Assembly: GCA_011046405.1 (NCBI GenBank)
Contig: DSAR01000356.1
Span: 1-16,630 of the forward strand
Reading direction: 5' to 3'
DNA: 16,630 bases
Source of the DNA: Chloroflexota bacterium
GTDB taxonomy: Bacteria > Chloroflexota > Anaerolineae > B4-G1
A model generated the notes under the pieces. It did not search any database. It was not told the origin of the DNA and saw only the letters and a list, made by a program, of their open reading frames with translations. Within the stretch, counting starts at the first letter, position 1. The number at the start of each line of letters is the position of its first letter. Shown piece by piece: positions 1 through 7,600 of this stretch. A program made the translations under genes and the position numbers.

Positions 1-503
1 ATATTGGGGTGCCCGGCCGCGCGGGCGATGGTGGCAGCGTCCAGGTCCACGTGGGTAAACTTGGGCACAGTGTAGAGCACGACCGGGATCGAAATCGCGT
101 CGGCCACCGCCTGGTAGTGGCGCACCAGTGCGTCGGGCGTCATCCGGCCGCCGTAGTAGTGGGGCGTGACCAGGAGCACCGCGTCGGCGCCGGCGTCGGC
201 CGCCCGTCGGCTCAGGTCGATGGTCTGGCGCGTGGACTCGCACCCCGCCCCGGCGAGCATCAGCTTATCGGGCGGGATTGCCGCCCGTGCCGCTGCCCAG
301 ACCCGGACCTTTTCCTCGACCGAGAGAAATCCCGCTTCACCGTTCGATCCCAGGACCACGTAGCCCGACAGATCAAAGGCATTCAGACGGGCGATGTTCT
401 CCTTCAGCGCCAGTTCTGCGACCTCGCCCTTCGCGTCGAAGAGTGTGGGAACCGGGGGGAAGACGCCGCGCAATGAGATGGTGGGTTGATTCTGTTTCTC
501 CAT
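1..503 (-). CDS. Dihydrodipicolinate synthase family aldolase (DapA/HOGA-like), 3' end outside window
   Basis: The reading frame from ATG at 503-501 stays open to the window edge (167 codons), so only the N-terminal half is visible. It reads MEKQNQPTISLRGVFPPVPT and then carries the family's GSNGEAGFLSVEEK stretch (residues about 49-62; the usual form is G(T/S)(T/N)GE), followed by the 'LVTPHYYGG' and 'IPVVLYTVPKFT' segments. In the family the Tyr of this last segment contributes to the active site. The Schiff-base lysine would lie downstream, beyond the window. Family members are class I aldolases of the TIM-barrel type that condense or cleave pyruvate-containing substrates. The visible half cannot separate DapA from 4-hydroxy-2-oxoglutarate aldolase or N-acetylneuraminate lyase-like members. 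The Asn and Phe around the tyrosine differ from textbook DapA, so a catabolic aldolase is at least as likely. A Shine-Dalgarno AAGGAG (514-509) sits 5 nt before the start. ligA lies upstream in the same orientation, 178 bp away. Confidence 0.85.
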   Translation of the reverse strand, partial: MEKQNQPTISLRGVFPPVPTLFDAKGEVAELALKENIARLNAFDLSGYVVLGSNGEAGFLSVEEKVRVWAAARAAIPPDKLMLAGAGCESTRQTIDLSRRAADAGADAVLLVTPHYYGGRMTPDALVRHYQAVADAISIPVVLYTVPKFTHVDLDAATIARAAGHPN

Positions 504-515
504 TGGATCTCCTTA

Positions 516-664
516 AAAGTGTGCAAGTGTGCAAGTTGCAAGAACGTCCTTATCCGTGTTAATCTGTGTTCGTCCGTGAGCGATAATATTGGCGACGACA
601 TCAGATAAAGTTTTTCATCATTCAAACCCAGCATTCGTGCTATTTGTCCATTCGTGTCATTCGT
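516..664. repeat. Intergenic short-period repeats between aldolase gene and ligA
   Basis: The 178-bp gap between ligA and the aldolase gene holds no gene. It contains GTGTGCAA repeated twice plus a variant (about 519-541), three imperfect 9-10 bp units ATCCGTGTT / AATCTGTGTT / CGTCCGTGAG (552-580), and four units of ATTCGTGCT type (633-664). The last two blocks resemble the 9-bp ATTCGTGNN motif that forms the large hairpin at 16463-16536. Their role is unknown. Confidence 0.6.
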
Positions 665-681
665 AATCTAAACATGCCGAG

Positions 682-2712
682 TTATGCCTGCGATCCGATC
701 AAGGCCTGCAACTGGACCTCGTCGATGGTGGAGGTGCCGAGCTGCTGGGCCTTGCGGAACTTGGAACCGCCGGGCGAAGCACCCACCACCAGGTAATCGG
801 TGTTGCCGCTGACGCTGCCGATCACCTGTCCGCCGTGCCGCTCGATCTCGGCCGCGATCTCCTTCCGGGGTCGTGAGAGCGTGCCAGTGATGACGAAGGT
901 CAGCCCACTGAGCGGCCCTTCGTCAGATGCGCCGGGCACCGTCTCTGCAGGCGTCTCCTCCAGCTTCACGCCCGCCTGCTGGAGCTTGTCAACGAAGGTC
1001 CGATTGCGGGGGCGCGCGAACCACGCCGCCACCGCCCCGGCCGTGTGGGGTCCCATCCCTTCGATAGCCTCCAGCGCGTCTCGATTGGCCACCGCGAGTG
1101 CGTCCAGCGAATGGTAATGCTCGGTCAACAACTGGGCCACGGTCGAGCCCACACCGCGGATGCCCAGCGCGGCCAATAGCCGGGCCAGCGGGCGCTCTTT
1201 GCTGGCCTCGATGGCGGCCAACAGGTTGTCGGCGCTCTTCTCGGCAAAACCCTCCAACGCCAGCAGGTCATCCCGCGCCAGGTAATAGAGATCGGCCGCG
1301 TCCTGCACCAGTTCCCGGTCTACCAGGCGTTGCGCTGTGCGCTCGCCCAGGCCCTCGATGTCCATCACGGCGGCGAAATAGCTCACCCGGCGCACCAACT
1401 GCTCCGGGCAGGCGACGTTGGTACAATAGACGGCCACTTCTTCTCCCGACGAATCGACCGGCTCGCCGCACGAGGGGCAGACGGTGGGCAACTGGTACAC
1501 CCGCTCGTTGCCGGTGCGCGTCTCCACCACCGGCCCGACGACGTAAGGGATCACGTCGCCGGCCCGCCGGACGATGACCGTATCCCCCACACGGATGTCC
1601 TTGCGCCGCAAGTCCTCGAAATTGTGCAGCGTGGCCTTCTGGATCGTCACGCCGCCCAACTGGACCGGTTCCAGTATCGCGTAAGGCGTCAGCGCGCCGG
1701 TGCGGCCCACGTTGACACCGATATCTAACAACTCGGTCGTGGCCTCACGTCCGGGGAACTTGAAGGCCACGCCGCCCCGGGGCGCGCGCCCCACCACGCC
1801 CATCGCCTGCCTAGTCGGCAGGTCGTCCACCTTGATGACCAGCCCATCGACCTCGTAGGGCGCTTCCTCACGCTTTTCGACCCAACTTTCGCAATGGGCG
1901 ATCACCTCGTCCAGCGACTCGAAGCGCGCGTTGTAGTCGGAGACGGGGAAGCCCAACCGACGCAGATAATCCAACGTCTCCCACTGGGTCGCCGGAACCG
2001 GGCCATCGGCGTCGACGATGGCGTAGCACAGCAGCGTGATGGGCCGTGCGGCGGTGACGCTGGGATCGAGTTGACGCAGGCTGCCCGCCGCCGCGTTACG
2101 CGGGTTGGCAAAGGGATTTGCCCCGGCCTCAATCTGGCGCTCGTTGAGCGCGTCGAAATCCTCGATCCGCATGATGGCCTCGCCCCGGACGACCAGGCGC
2201 AGCGGTGGCTCCGGCCCATCGGGCACCACCGGGATACGCAAAGGCAACGCGCGGATGGTGCGCAGGTTGCCTGTCACATCCTCGCCCAGCGCCCCGTCGC
2301 CCCGCGTCGCGCCCAGGGTGAAGAGCCCGCCTTCGTAATGCAGCACCACCGTCAGGCCGTCCAGCTTCGGCTCGACGACCCAGGTTGGCGGCGGGGCGTC
2401 GTCCGGCATGAACTTGCTCACCCGTTCCCACCAAGCGCGGATCTCCGGCCCGTCGCTCGCTTTATCCAGGCTGAGAATGGGCACCGGGTGTTCGACTTTG
2501 ACGAATCCCTCGGCCGGTTCCGGCCCGACCCGCTGGGTGGGCGAATCCGGCGTGATCAACTCTGGATGTGCCGCCTCCAACGCCCGCAGTTCGTCCATCA
2601 GCGCGTCGTACCCGGCGTCGCTGATCGTGGGGTCGTTCAACACGTAGTAGCGATAATTGTGATAATGGATCTGCTGGCGCAGTTGGTCAATGCGACTTTT
2701 AACGTGATTCAT
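682..2712 (-). CDS. ligA: NAD-dependent DNA ligase LigA
   Basis: LigA seals nicks in duplex DNA during replication and repair, using NAD+ to form an enzyme-AMP intermediate. Residue numbers below count from the upstream GTG (2721); subtract 3 for the chosen start. All family domains are present in order: Ia region with YYVLNDPTISDAGYD (25-39), adenylation domain with catalytic lysine in EPKLDG (K119) and TRGDGALGEDVTGN (139-152), OB fold, four-cysteine zinc finger (CPSCG...CTNVACP), a helix-hairpin-helix region (DIEGLGERTAQRL; GIRGVGSTVAQLL; IEGMGPHTAGAVA), and a C-terminal BRCT domain (GLTFVITGTLSRPRKE onward). The length of 676 residues is normal for the family. An in-frame GTG lies 9 nt upstream at 2721, but it touches the Shine-Dalgarno GGAGGAG (2728-2722). 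The ATG at 2712 has proper spacing and was chosen. The gene seems complete and functional. Neighbours share its orientation but are separated by repeat-filled gaps, so it is probably transcribed on its own. Confidence 0.97.
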   Translation of the reverse strand: MNHVKSRIDQLRQQIHYHNYRYYVLNDPTISDAGYDALMDELRALEAAHPELITPDSPTQRVGPEPAEGFVKVEHPVPILSLDKASDGPEIRAWWERVSKFMPDDAPPPTWVVEPKLDGLTVVLHYEGGLFTLGATRGDGALGEDVTGNLRTIRALPLRIPVVPDGPEPPLRLVVRGEAIMRIEDFDALNERQIEAGANPFANPRNAAAGSLRQLDPSVTAARPITLLCYAIVDADGPVPATQWETLDYLRRLGFPVSDYNARFESLDEVIAHCESWVEKREEAPYEVDGLVIKVDDLPTRQAMGVVGRAPRGGVAFKFPGREATTELLDIGVNVGRTGALTPYAILEPVQLGGVTIQKATLHNFEDLRRKDIRVGDTVIVRRAGDVIPYVVGPVVETRTGNERVYQLPTVCPSCGEPVDSSGEEVAVYCTNVACPEQLVRRVSYFAAVMDIEGLGERTAQRLVDRELVQDAADLYYLARDDLLALEGFAEKSADNLLAAIEASKERPLARLLAALGIRGVGSTVAQLLTEHYHSLDALAVANRDALEAIEGMGPHTAGAVAAWFARPRNRTFVDKLQQAGVKLEETPAETVPGASDEGPLSGLTFVITGTLSRPRKEIAAEIERHGGQVIGSVSGNTDYLVVGASPGGSKFRKAQQLGTSTIDEVQLQALIGSQA

Positions 2713-2721
2713 CGAATACAC

Positions 2722-2728
2722 ACTCCTC
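2722..2728 (-). promoter_or_regulatory. Ribosome binding site of ligA
   Basis: GGAGGAG on the minus strand ends directly next to the in-frame GTG at 2721 and about 9 nt before the ATG at 2712. This favours the ATG as the start codon. Confidence 0.75.
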
Positions 2729-2746
2729 CGAAAATAATGGATCGCC

Positions 2747-2841
2747 GTAACTGCTCAGGCCAGCCCCTTGCTGCGATGGAGAGTGGGGCCCCCGCCCATC
2801 CGCTGCAAATGGACGGTAGACTGAGCAGACTGAGCAGTTAC
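2747..2841. mobile_element. 95-bp miniature inverted-repeat element (IS66-like ends) with 8-bp target duplication
   Basis: The element begins GTAACTGCTCAG (2747-2758) and ends with its exact reverse complement CTGAGCAGTTAC (2830-2841). It is flanked on both sides by the same 8 bp, GGATCGCC (2739-2746 and 2842-2849). Inside, a second CTGAGCAG (2821-2828) repeats the right end, and the middle is GC-rich and palindromic. There is no room for a gene. Terminal repeats starting GTAA and 8-bp target duplications are features of the IS66 family, so this is probably a non-autonomous derivative moved by such a transposase (inference). It lies just upstream of ligA, between its start and the end of the methyltransferase gene. 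Confidence 0.75.
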
Positions 2842-2846
2842 GGATC

Positions 2847-2863
2847 GCCAGCATCTTGCTGGC
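2847..2863. repeat. Small hairpin next to the 95-bp element
   Basis: GCCAGCA-TCT-TGCTGGC forms a perfect 7-bp stem with a 3-nt loop, overlapping the right target duplication by three bases. It has no U-run, so it does not look like an intrinsic terminator. The remaining stretch to 2983 shows no gene or clear signal; it is less GC-rich and probably the 3' flank of the methyltransferase gene. Confidence 0.45.
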
Positions 2864-2983
2864 ATGCCGCTGGTCATTTTCGCTCTCGTTGGCGAGTTGT
2901 CAATCGTGGAAAATCTGTAATGACCCATTGGAACACACTGAGACACACGCAAAAGACATAGAGTCTCAAAAAACTGACTGAAT

Positions 2984-3820
2984 TTACCGGTACGCCGCCA
3001 CACCAAACGCCCCGGGACACCGCGACACCCGCCGGAAGCCCGCATCCTTCAGTCGTCGCACCACGCCCCGCGAGACGCTGCGCCCCGACCGGCTCTCCAG
3101 GTCGCCGATGTAGTGGAACAGGCGCCCGCCCGGCTTCAACACCCGGCGCAACTGGCGATAGAAGTCCCCGGCGTAAAGGTCACCCGCCAGGCTGAAGGCC
3201 GGGGGATCGTGGATCACGCGGTCGAAGGAGGCGTCCTCGAAGGCCTCGATCTCGTCGTAGACGTCGCCCACGATCTGGGTAATTCGGGGATGATCGAACA
3301 ACGCCCGCGACCACGGGTTGCACCGGGCCACCGCCAGGGCCATTGGCTCGATCTCCACCGTGATGACGCGCTCGGCCGTCCGAGCCGCCTCAATGGCAGT
3401 GTAGCCCAGCCCGGTAGCGGTATCCAGGACGCGCCCGACGATGGGCTTGATCGTCGCCACCTTGCGCAATGTATCGTGGTAGGGATCGATGCCCTTGATC
3501 CGGTGCATCGGGATACCGGAGACCAGCATCGTCGGCGCGCCCTCGGTGGGCATCAGGCTGTAGAGCAGATTGGATGCTTCGGAAAAGAACTGCACTTTCT
3601 CGATCTCGCCATCCTCAACCAGGAAGCAGCCCCGTTCCGACGAGCGAATCTCGTCCAACTGGGCCCACGTCAGCGCTTGCCCGTCGGGGAAACGCACGCC
3701 CACCGCCGAGAGCACGACTTCGTCAGTCGTCAGCCCCAGGTCGAGCGAGACGGTCGCCCGTTCCCGCTCGGCGTCCCACGCTGCTATCAGTTCATCGACT
3801 TGAAAATAGGAAAGAATCAT
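2984..3820 (-). CDS. SAM-dependent methyltransferase, COG2521-like
   Basis: The 278-residue product has a class I methyltransferase fold in its C-terminal two thirds: motif I VLDTATGLGYTA (131-142), an acidic residue ending strand 2 in ITVEIEP (E156), GDVYDEI (185-191), and the DPPAFSLAGDLYAGDFYRQL segment (205-224) followed by LKPGGRLFHYIGD. The DPP-FSLAG-LY combination resembles the predicted methyltransferases of COG2521, whose substrate is not established. The N-terminal ~120 residues probably form a substrate-recognition domain. The frame is open further upstream to 3934, but that extension is encoded by the inserted mobile element and an 8-bp array, so the first ATG past them (3820) was chosen. 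It lacks a Shine-Dalgarno sequence, leaving the start uncertain. With the element removed, the ATG would sit almost directly against the array that follows the SH3b gene. Confidence 0.8.
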   Translation of the reverse strand: MILSYFQVDELIAAWDAERERATVSLDLGLTTDEVVLSAVGVRFPDGQALTWAQLDEIRSSERGCFLVEDGEIEKVQFFSEASNLLYSLMPTEGAPTMLVSGIPMHRIKGIDPYHDTLRKVATIKPIVGRVLDTATGLGYTAIEAARTAERVITVEIEPMALAVARCNPWSRALFDHPRITQIVGDVYDEIEAFEDASFDRVIHDPPAFSLAGDLYAGDFYRQLRRVLKPGGRLFHYIGDLESRSGRSVSRGVVRRLKDAGFRRVSRCPGAFGVAAYR

Positions 3821-3984
3821 GTTGGTATGTTGGTATATTGGTATCATCTCAATAAACCGGGGCAAACTCGCTCGGGCCGGTCTCCTGACCGTGCCCGCTG
3901 TGGCTCGGTCGGGAGACCGGCCACAGCTCCCCAACTTATTGAGAAGATACGTATATTGGTATTTGGTAGACTGGCAACCAATAT
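3821..3984. repeat. GGTAT-type 8-bp units split by a mobile element
   Basis: GTTGGTAT occurs twice (3821-3828, 3829-3836) and a third unit, ATTGGTAT, is interrupted by the element at 3841-3950. Removing the element and one target duplication restores a run of about four GGTA units, followed by their inverse (ACCAATATACC) and then by the CTACCGAT array. ATATTGGT (3953-3960) pairs with ACCAATAT (3977-3984). The pre-insertion locus was thus a GGTA array facing a TACC array, able to fold into a long hairpin. Confidence 0.6.
3841..3950 (-). mobile_element. 110-bp miniature inverted-repeat element, copy 1, with perfect 8-bp target duplication
   Basis: The ends are GTATCATCTCAATAA and, read from the other side, GTATCTTCTCAATAA (one mismatch in 15). 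The flanks are GTATATTG at 3833-3840 and again at 3951-3958, a perfect 8-bp target duplication. The core holds two adjacent bulged hairpins, CGGTC-TCCC-GACCG enclosed by GCTGTGGC/GCCACAGC, and CGGTC-AGGA-GACCG enclosed by GGGC/GCCC. All 110 bases match the reverse complement of 10299-10408. The element carries no gene and must depend on a transposase elsewhere. It inserted into the GGTAT array just upstream of the methyltransferase gene. Confidence 0.9.
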
Positions 3985-4078
3985 ACCGATCTACCGATCT
4001 ACCGGTCTACCGATCTACCGGTCTACCGATCTACCGATCTACCGATCTACCAGCCTACCGGCCTACCGATCTACCGGC
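3983..4078. repeat. 8-bp tandem array, 12 units of CTACCGAT type
   Basis: Twelve contiguous 8-bp units: nearly all begin CTACC and end GAT, GGT, GGC or AGC; the first is ATACCGAT. Read on the minus strand the unit is ATCGGTAG. The first unit met by ribosomes leaving the SH3b gene supplies its TAG stop (4073-4071). Because 8 is not a multiple of 3, the array places TAG in all three frames within 24 bp. It is a short tandem repeat and likely variable in copy number between strains. Confidence 0.9.
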
Positions 4079-4640
4079 CCGAGCCCGAGGTTGGCTGCAA
4101 AAAATCGCCGACCGCCCACCAGGTGCGGGCGCTGTCGGCAGGATCCTGCACGCGCCACCACTCGAAACCATCGGCAGCGACCGGCCCCTCCACTGCTAAG
4201 AAAATCTCACCATCTGGCGCAACTCGTTCAATCTCGTGCTCCGTCCCCGGCCCAGCGCGCAGGTTGAGGCCATAACCGCCGGTCTGGATCACCTGGACGT
4301 ATTGCCCGACCTCAAGCGCCGGGGCAACCGTGGGCGTCGGCGGCGCTTCGGTCGACGCGGGTGGGAGCGTGGCGACGGGGGTCGCGCTCGGCGTCGGCGT
4401 CCAGACGATAGGGGCCGCCCTGGGTGCGGGCTCGGCGATCCGCCCGTGGAAGAGATAGAGCGCCCACAACCCGGTCAGGGCCAGCAGGAGAACAAGCGCC
4501 AGCCCGGCCATCGCCCACGCGCCGATAGAGAGCGCCACAGCCGAGCCCTCGCGCCCGGCGTCTCCTGCTTCCTCCGTCGCGCGCTGGGCGACGATGGAGG
4601 TGGGCGCCGTCTCGTTCACCCGGCGCTCGTTCTCCGTCAT
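4071..4640 (-). CDS. Membrane-anchored SH3b-domain protein
   Basis: The 189-residue product has a polar cytoplasmic N-terminus (1-35), one strong transmembrane segment (about 37-65), a Pro/Thr-rich linker (about 75-108) and a bacterial SH3 domain (about 111-182) with the typical 'GLNLRAGPGTEHE' core and 'WWRV' strand. Bacterial SH3b domains usually bind cell-wall peptides, and the topology puts this one outside the membrane. The ATG (4640-4638) overlaps the TGA of the giant amidase gene (ATGA), and a good Shine-Dalgarno GGAGGT (4652-4647) lies 6 nt before it inside that gene, so the two are very probably translationally coupled. Working together on peptidoglycan is a reasonable inference. The stop codon is the first repeat unit of the 8-bp array, so the extreme C-terminus may have changed when the array formed. 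Confidence 0.85.
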   Translation of the reverse strand: MTENERRVNETAPTSIVAQRATEEAGDAGREGSAVALSIGAWAMAGLALVLLLALTGLWALYLFHGRIAEPAPRAAPIVWTPTPSATPVATLPPASTEAPPTPTVAPALEVGQYVQVIQTGGYGLNLRAGPGTEHEIERVAPDGEIFLAVEGPVAADGFEWWRVQDPADSARTWWAVGDFLQPTSGSGR

Positions 4641-7600
4641 TGGCAGACCTCCAACGTCACGTCGTCCACGTACATCATCGCACTCCCCTCGCCCCCGTCA
4701 TTCCGCGCCCCGACGTACAACGTCACCCGCTGCCCCAGGTAGGCGCTCAGGTCGTATTCCTGCGGCGTCCACGCCCGTTCGTTGGAACGCCAGATCTTCA
4801 GGAGATGACGTGCGTCGGCCTCGTCGGTCAAGCTCACGTAGAAACGATCGTCCGCGTCGGCCCCTTCAAGCACCGGATAGACCCACAGACGCAACGTGGC
4901 CTTGCCGGTTCCCCCGCCAGCCGGCAGATCGACCGTCTGAGCGACCGACGAATAGACAGGGTCGCTCGGCTCGCCCGGCGGGACGCCCACCCGCGCGCTC
5001 CGCGCCCCTGTGTGGGTCTGCTCTGTGTCGTACACTGCCAACACGTTGAGCACCCACCCGGCGTCCGTCTCGAACCCGCCGTTGACGATCCGGTCGGCGC
5101 ACCCGCCAGCGCCGCCGGAAAAGGCCCGCAGGATCAATGGTAGCCAGACGTGATGCTGCACGATGGAGACCGTGTCGGTCACCCAGGCGGAATGGTTGCC
5201 CGCCGCGTCGAAGACCTGCACACCCCAGACGTGCTCGCCCGCCGAAATGCCGGTCACCGTGTAGGCGGTCTGCGACGTCGTATAGATGTGCTTACCCCAC
5301 GCCGCCCGGTAGGCCAAGGGCGAACCGCCGTCCGGCGCGACCGGTTCCCACACCAGCGTCGCCGACACTGCTGGCAGGGTGACGCCCCCCGTCGGCGTGA
5401 TGAGCGTGGTGGGCGCCGGGGGAATGGTGTCGTAGGTGAAGCGCACCTCGGCCGGCGAAAGATCGACCTCATCCGCCGTCGTCCACGCCCGCGCCCGCAG
5501 CAGGTAATCGTCGTCACCCCACCCCACCATCCACGGGAGCGGGTAAGTCCAAGAGACAGCGCCCGACGCCGACAACCAGGTGGTCCCCGTCAACCAGACG
5601 GATGGCGTGATCCAGGCCGAGCCGTTAATCTCGGCCGTGTCGGTCACCCAGTAACGGTCGTCGCTGGCCCGCTGCACCTGCACCTCGACCCGCGCTAATT
5701 CGCTCGCCAGGTCCGCCCAGGCGGTCCCGGCAAAGGATGGCGACCGGTTGTCAGCGCTGCCGTCGACGGGCCACAGAATAAGCGTCTCTACGCTGGGGTA
5801 GCGGAAGGTATCGGTGATCCAGGCGGAGCGGTTGCCCGCCGCGTCGAAGACCTGGACGCCCCAGACGTGCTCGCCGCCGGTCAGGTGTGTCGCGGTGTAA
5901 AGCGATTGCGTGGTGGTGATCCACTGTCCATCCAACACCACCCGGTAACCCAACGCGGATCCGCCGTCCGGCTCAACCGGCGCCCACGCCAGCGTCACGC
6001 TCACCGGGGCCGGAATGACGACCCCACCCGTGGGCGTGAGCAGCGTCGTCGCCGTGGGCGGGATGGTGTCGTAGATGAAGGTCGCCTCGGCCGGCGACTC
6101 GTCCACGAACCCGTCGGCCGTCCAGGCCCTGGCGCTCAGACGATAGGCGCCGTCGACCAGGCCCGGCAATTCATAGGACCATTCGCTTGTCCCAGTCGCC
6201 GTCAACCAGATCTCGCCGGCCGACCAATCCCCGCCGCTCCAATGAAGTCCATCGAGCTCCCCGCGCAGTGACACCTCGACCCGTTCCAGGCCCGCCGCGC
6301 CGCCTGTCTCAGCCATCCCAATGAAAGCGGGCGGCAGACGGTGAGCGCTGCCATCCAGCGGCGAATCGATGTAGGTGTTGACCGGCGGCGCCAGGCACAA
6401 CCCCAGGAAGTCGAGCGCGCGGGCCATCACGGCCGGTCGCTGCGCTGCCCGGATCGTCTCGAAGGGGAAACCGAAATAGAGCATCCGCTCACAGCCCCCG
6501 CCGGGGTCGGCGTATTGGATCGCCGCCACAGCGCCGCCCGCCCCGGCGGCATAGGGTCCGTCGCTGTAGACCAACGCCATCTCCGCCCCGCCTATCGGCA
6601 TGATGACGTCGGGATAATCCGCGTCATACATCCCCGGCGCGTCGAAATGGATCGGCCCCAGCCCCTCGAAGATGGAGCCGGCGACCGGCTCGACGGTGTA
6701 CGTCCCGGCATCGTCGGCGACGTATTCGGCCCGCAAGACCCGGTTGTAGAAATCGACGTCAGCGCCCAGCCCGTCCAGGTGCCAACCCACCTCCGACCCG
6801 CTCAAGAACAGCGCCCCACCCTCTGCAAGGAAATCGGCGAGCAGCGCCCGCTCCGTCGCGTCCAGCGTCTCGTCGGGGGCCGATTCCTCGCCCAGGATCC
6901 AATCGAGCAGCGCGTAATCGCCCAGCTCGACCAGCCCCGCTATCACCGCCTCGTTGCTGGCGCTGTCGAATGCGGTAGATATGACCTGCGCGTGCTGGAT
7001 CACGTAATTGTAACTGTTCATCCGGTCAAGCCACAGCCGCACGTTCTCCCCTTCCACCGGATCGACCTCGCGCACCGCCATCGTCCGGTTGAGCCGGTCG
7101 AAACCATTGACGAGCAATATCTCGGCCGGTCGACCCACCCGCACCGCCAACGTCTCGGTGGGGAAGGATTCGCCGCCGGCGTTGACCGCCGTGACGCGGA
7201 CGAAGAGCAATTGACCCGAGCGCAGATCATCCAGATAGGCCGTAGTCCCGGCCACCGGTATCCCGTTCGACCAGCCCAGACCGTCGGCGCTGGTGTAGAC
7301 CCGGTAACCGACAGCCGCGTCGCCCACCAGGCCGACACTATCGGTGGGCGAGGGCCGCCAGGAGACCTCGACCCGCCCCATATCTGGGGAGCCCCCTGGA
7401 GATTGGCCCACGTTCTGCACGAGCAGATGGGTCGGCGGTTCGGGCAATTCGGTCAGATCGAGCCCATCCCGCTGCGCGAAATACTTGAGGATCCCCTGGT
7501 AAACGGCGCGGGCAGCCAGCATGTTGAACGTCGGCTCCTTGAGCGCGTCGGTATCGCCGGGATGATCGTGATAGGCGATCTCGATCAACGCGCCGGGCAT

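Noticed and set aside
2940..2973. GAGAC...GTCTC followed by A-run as a terminator
   Set aside because: The stem is only 5 bp with a long loop, and the A-run is on the wrong side for the minus-strand methyltransferase gene.
3821..3934. N-terminal extension of the methyltransferase frame to 3934
   Set aside because: The extra 38 codons are encoded by the inserted 110-bp element and array, so they cannot be ancestral protein.
3983..4078. Possible CRISPR array
   Set aside because: Units are contiguous 8-mers without spacers, and no cas genes are near.
3113..4267. 384-codon plus-strand frame across the methyltransferase gene, mobile element and array
   Set aside because: Runs through a mobile element and an 8-bp repeat and is antisense to two supported genes.
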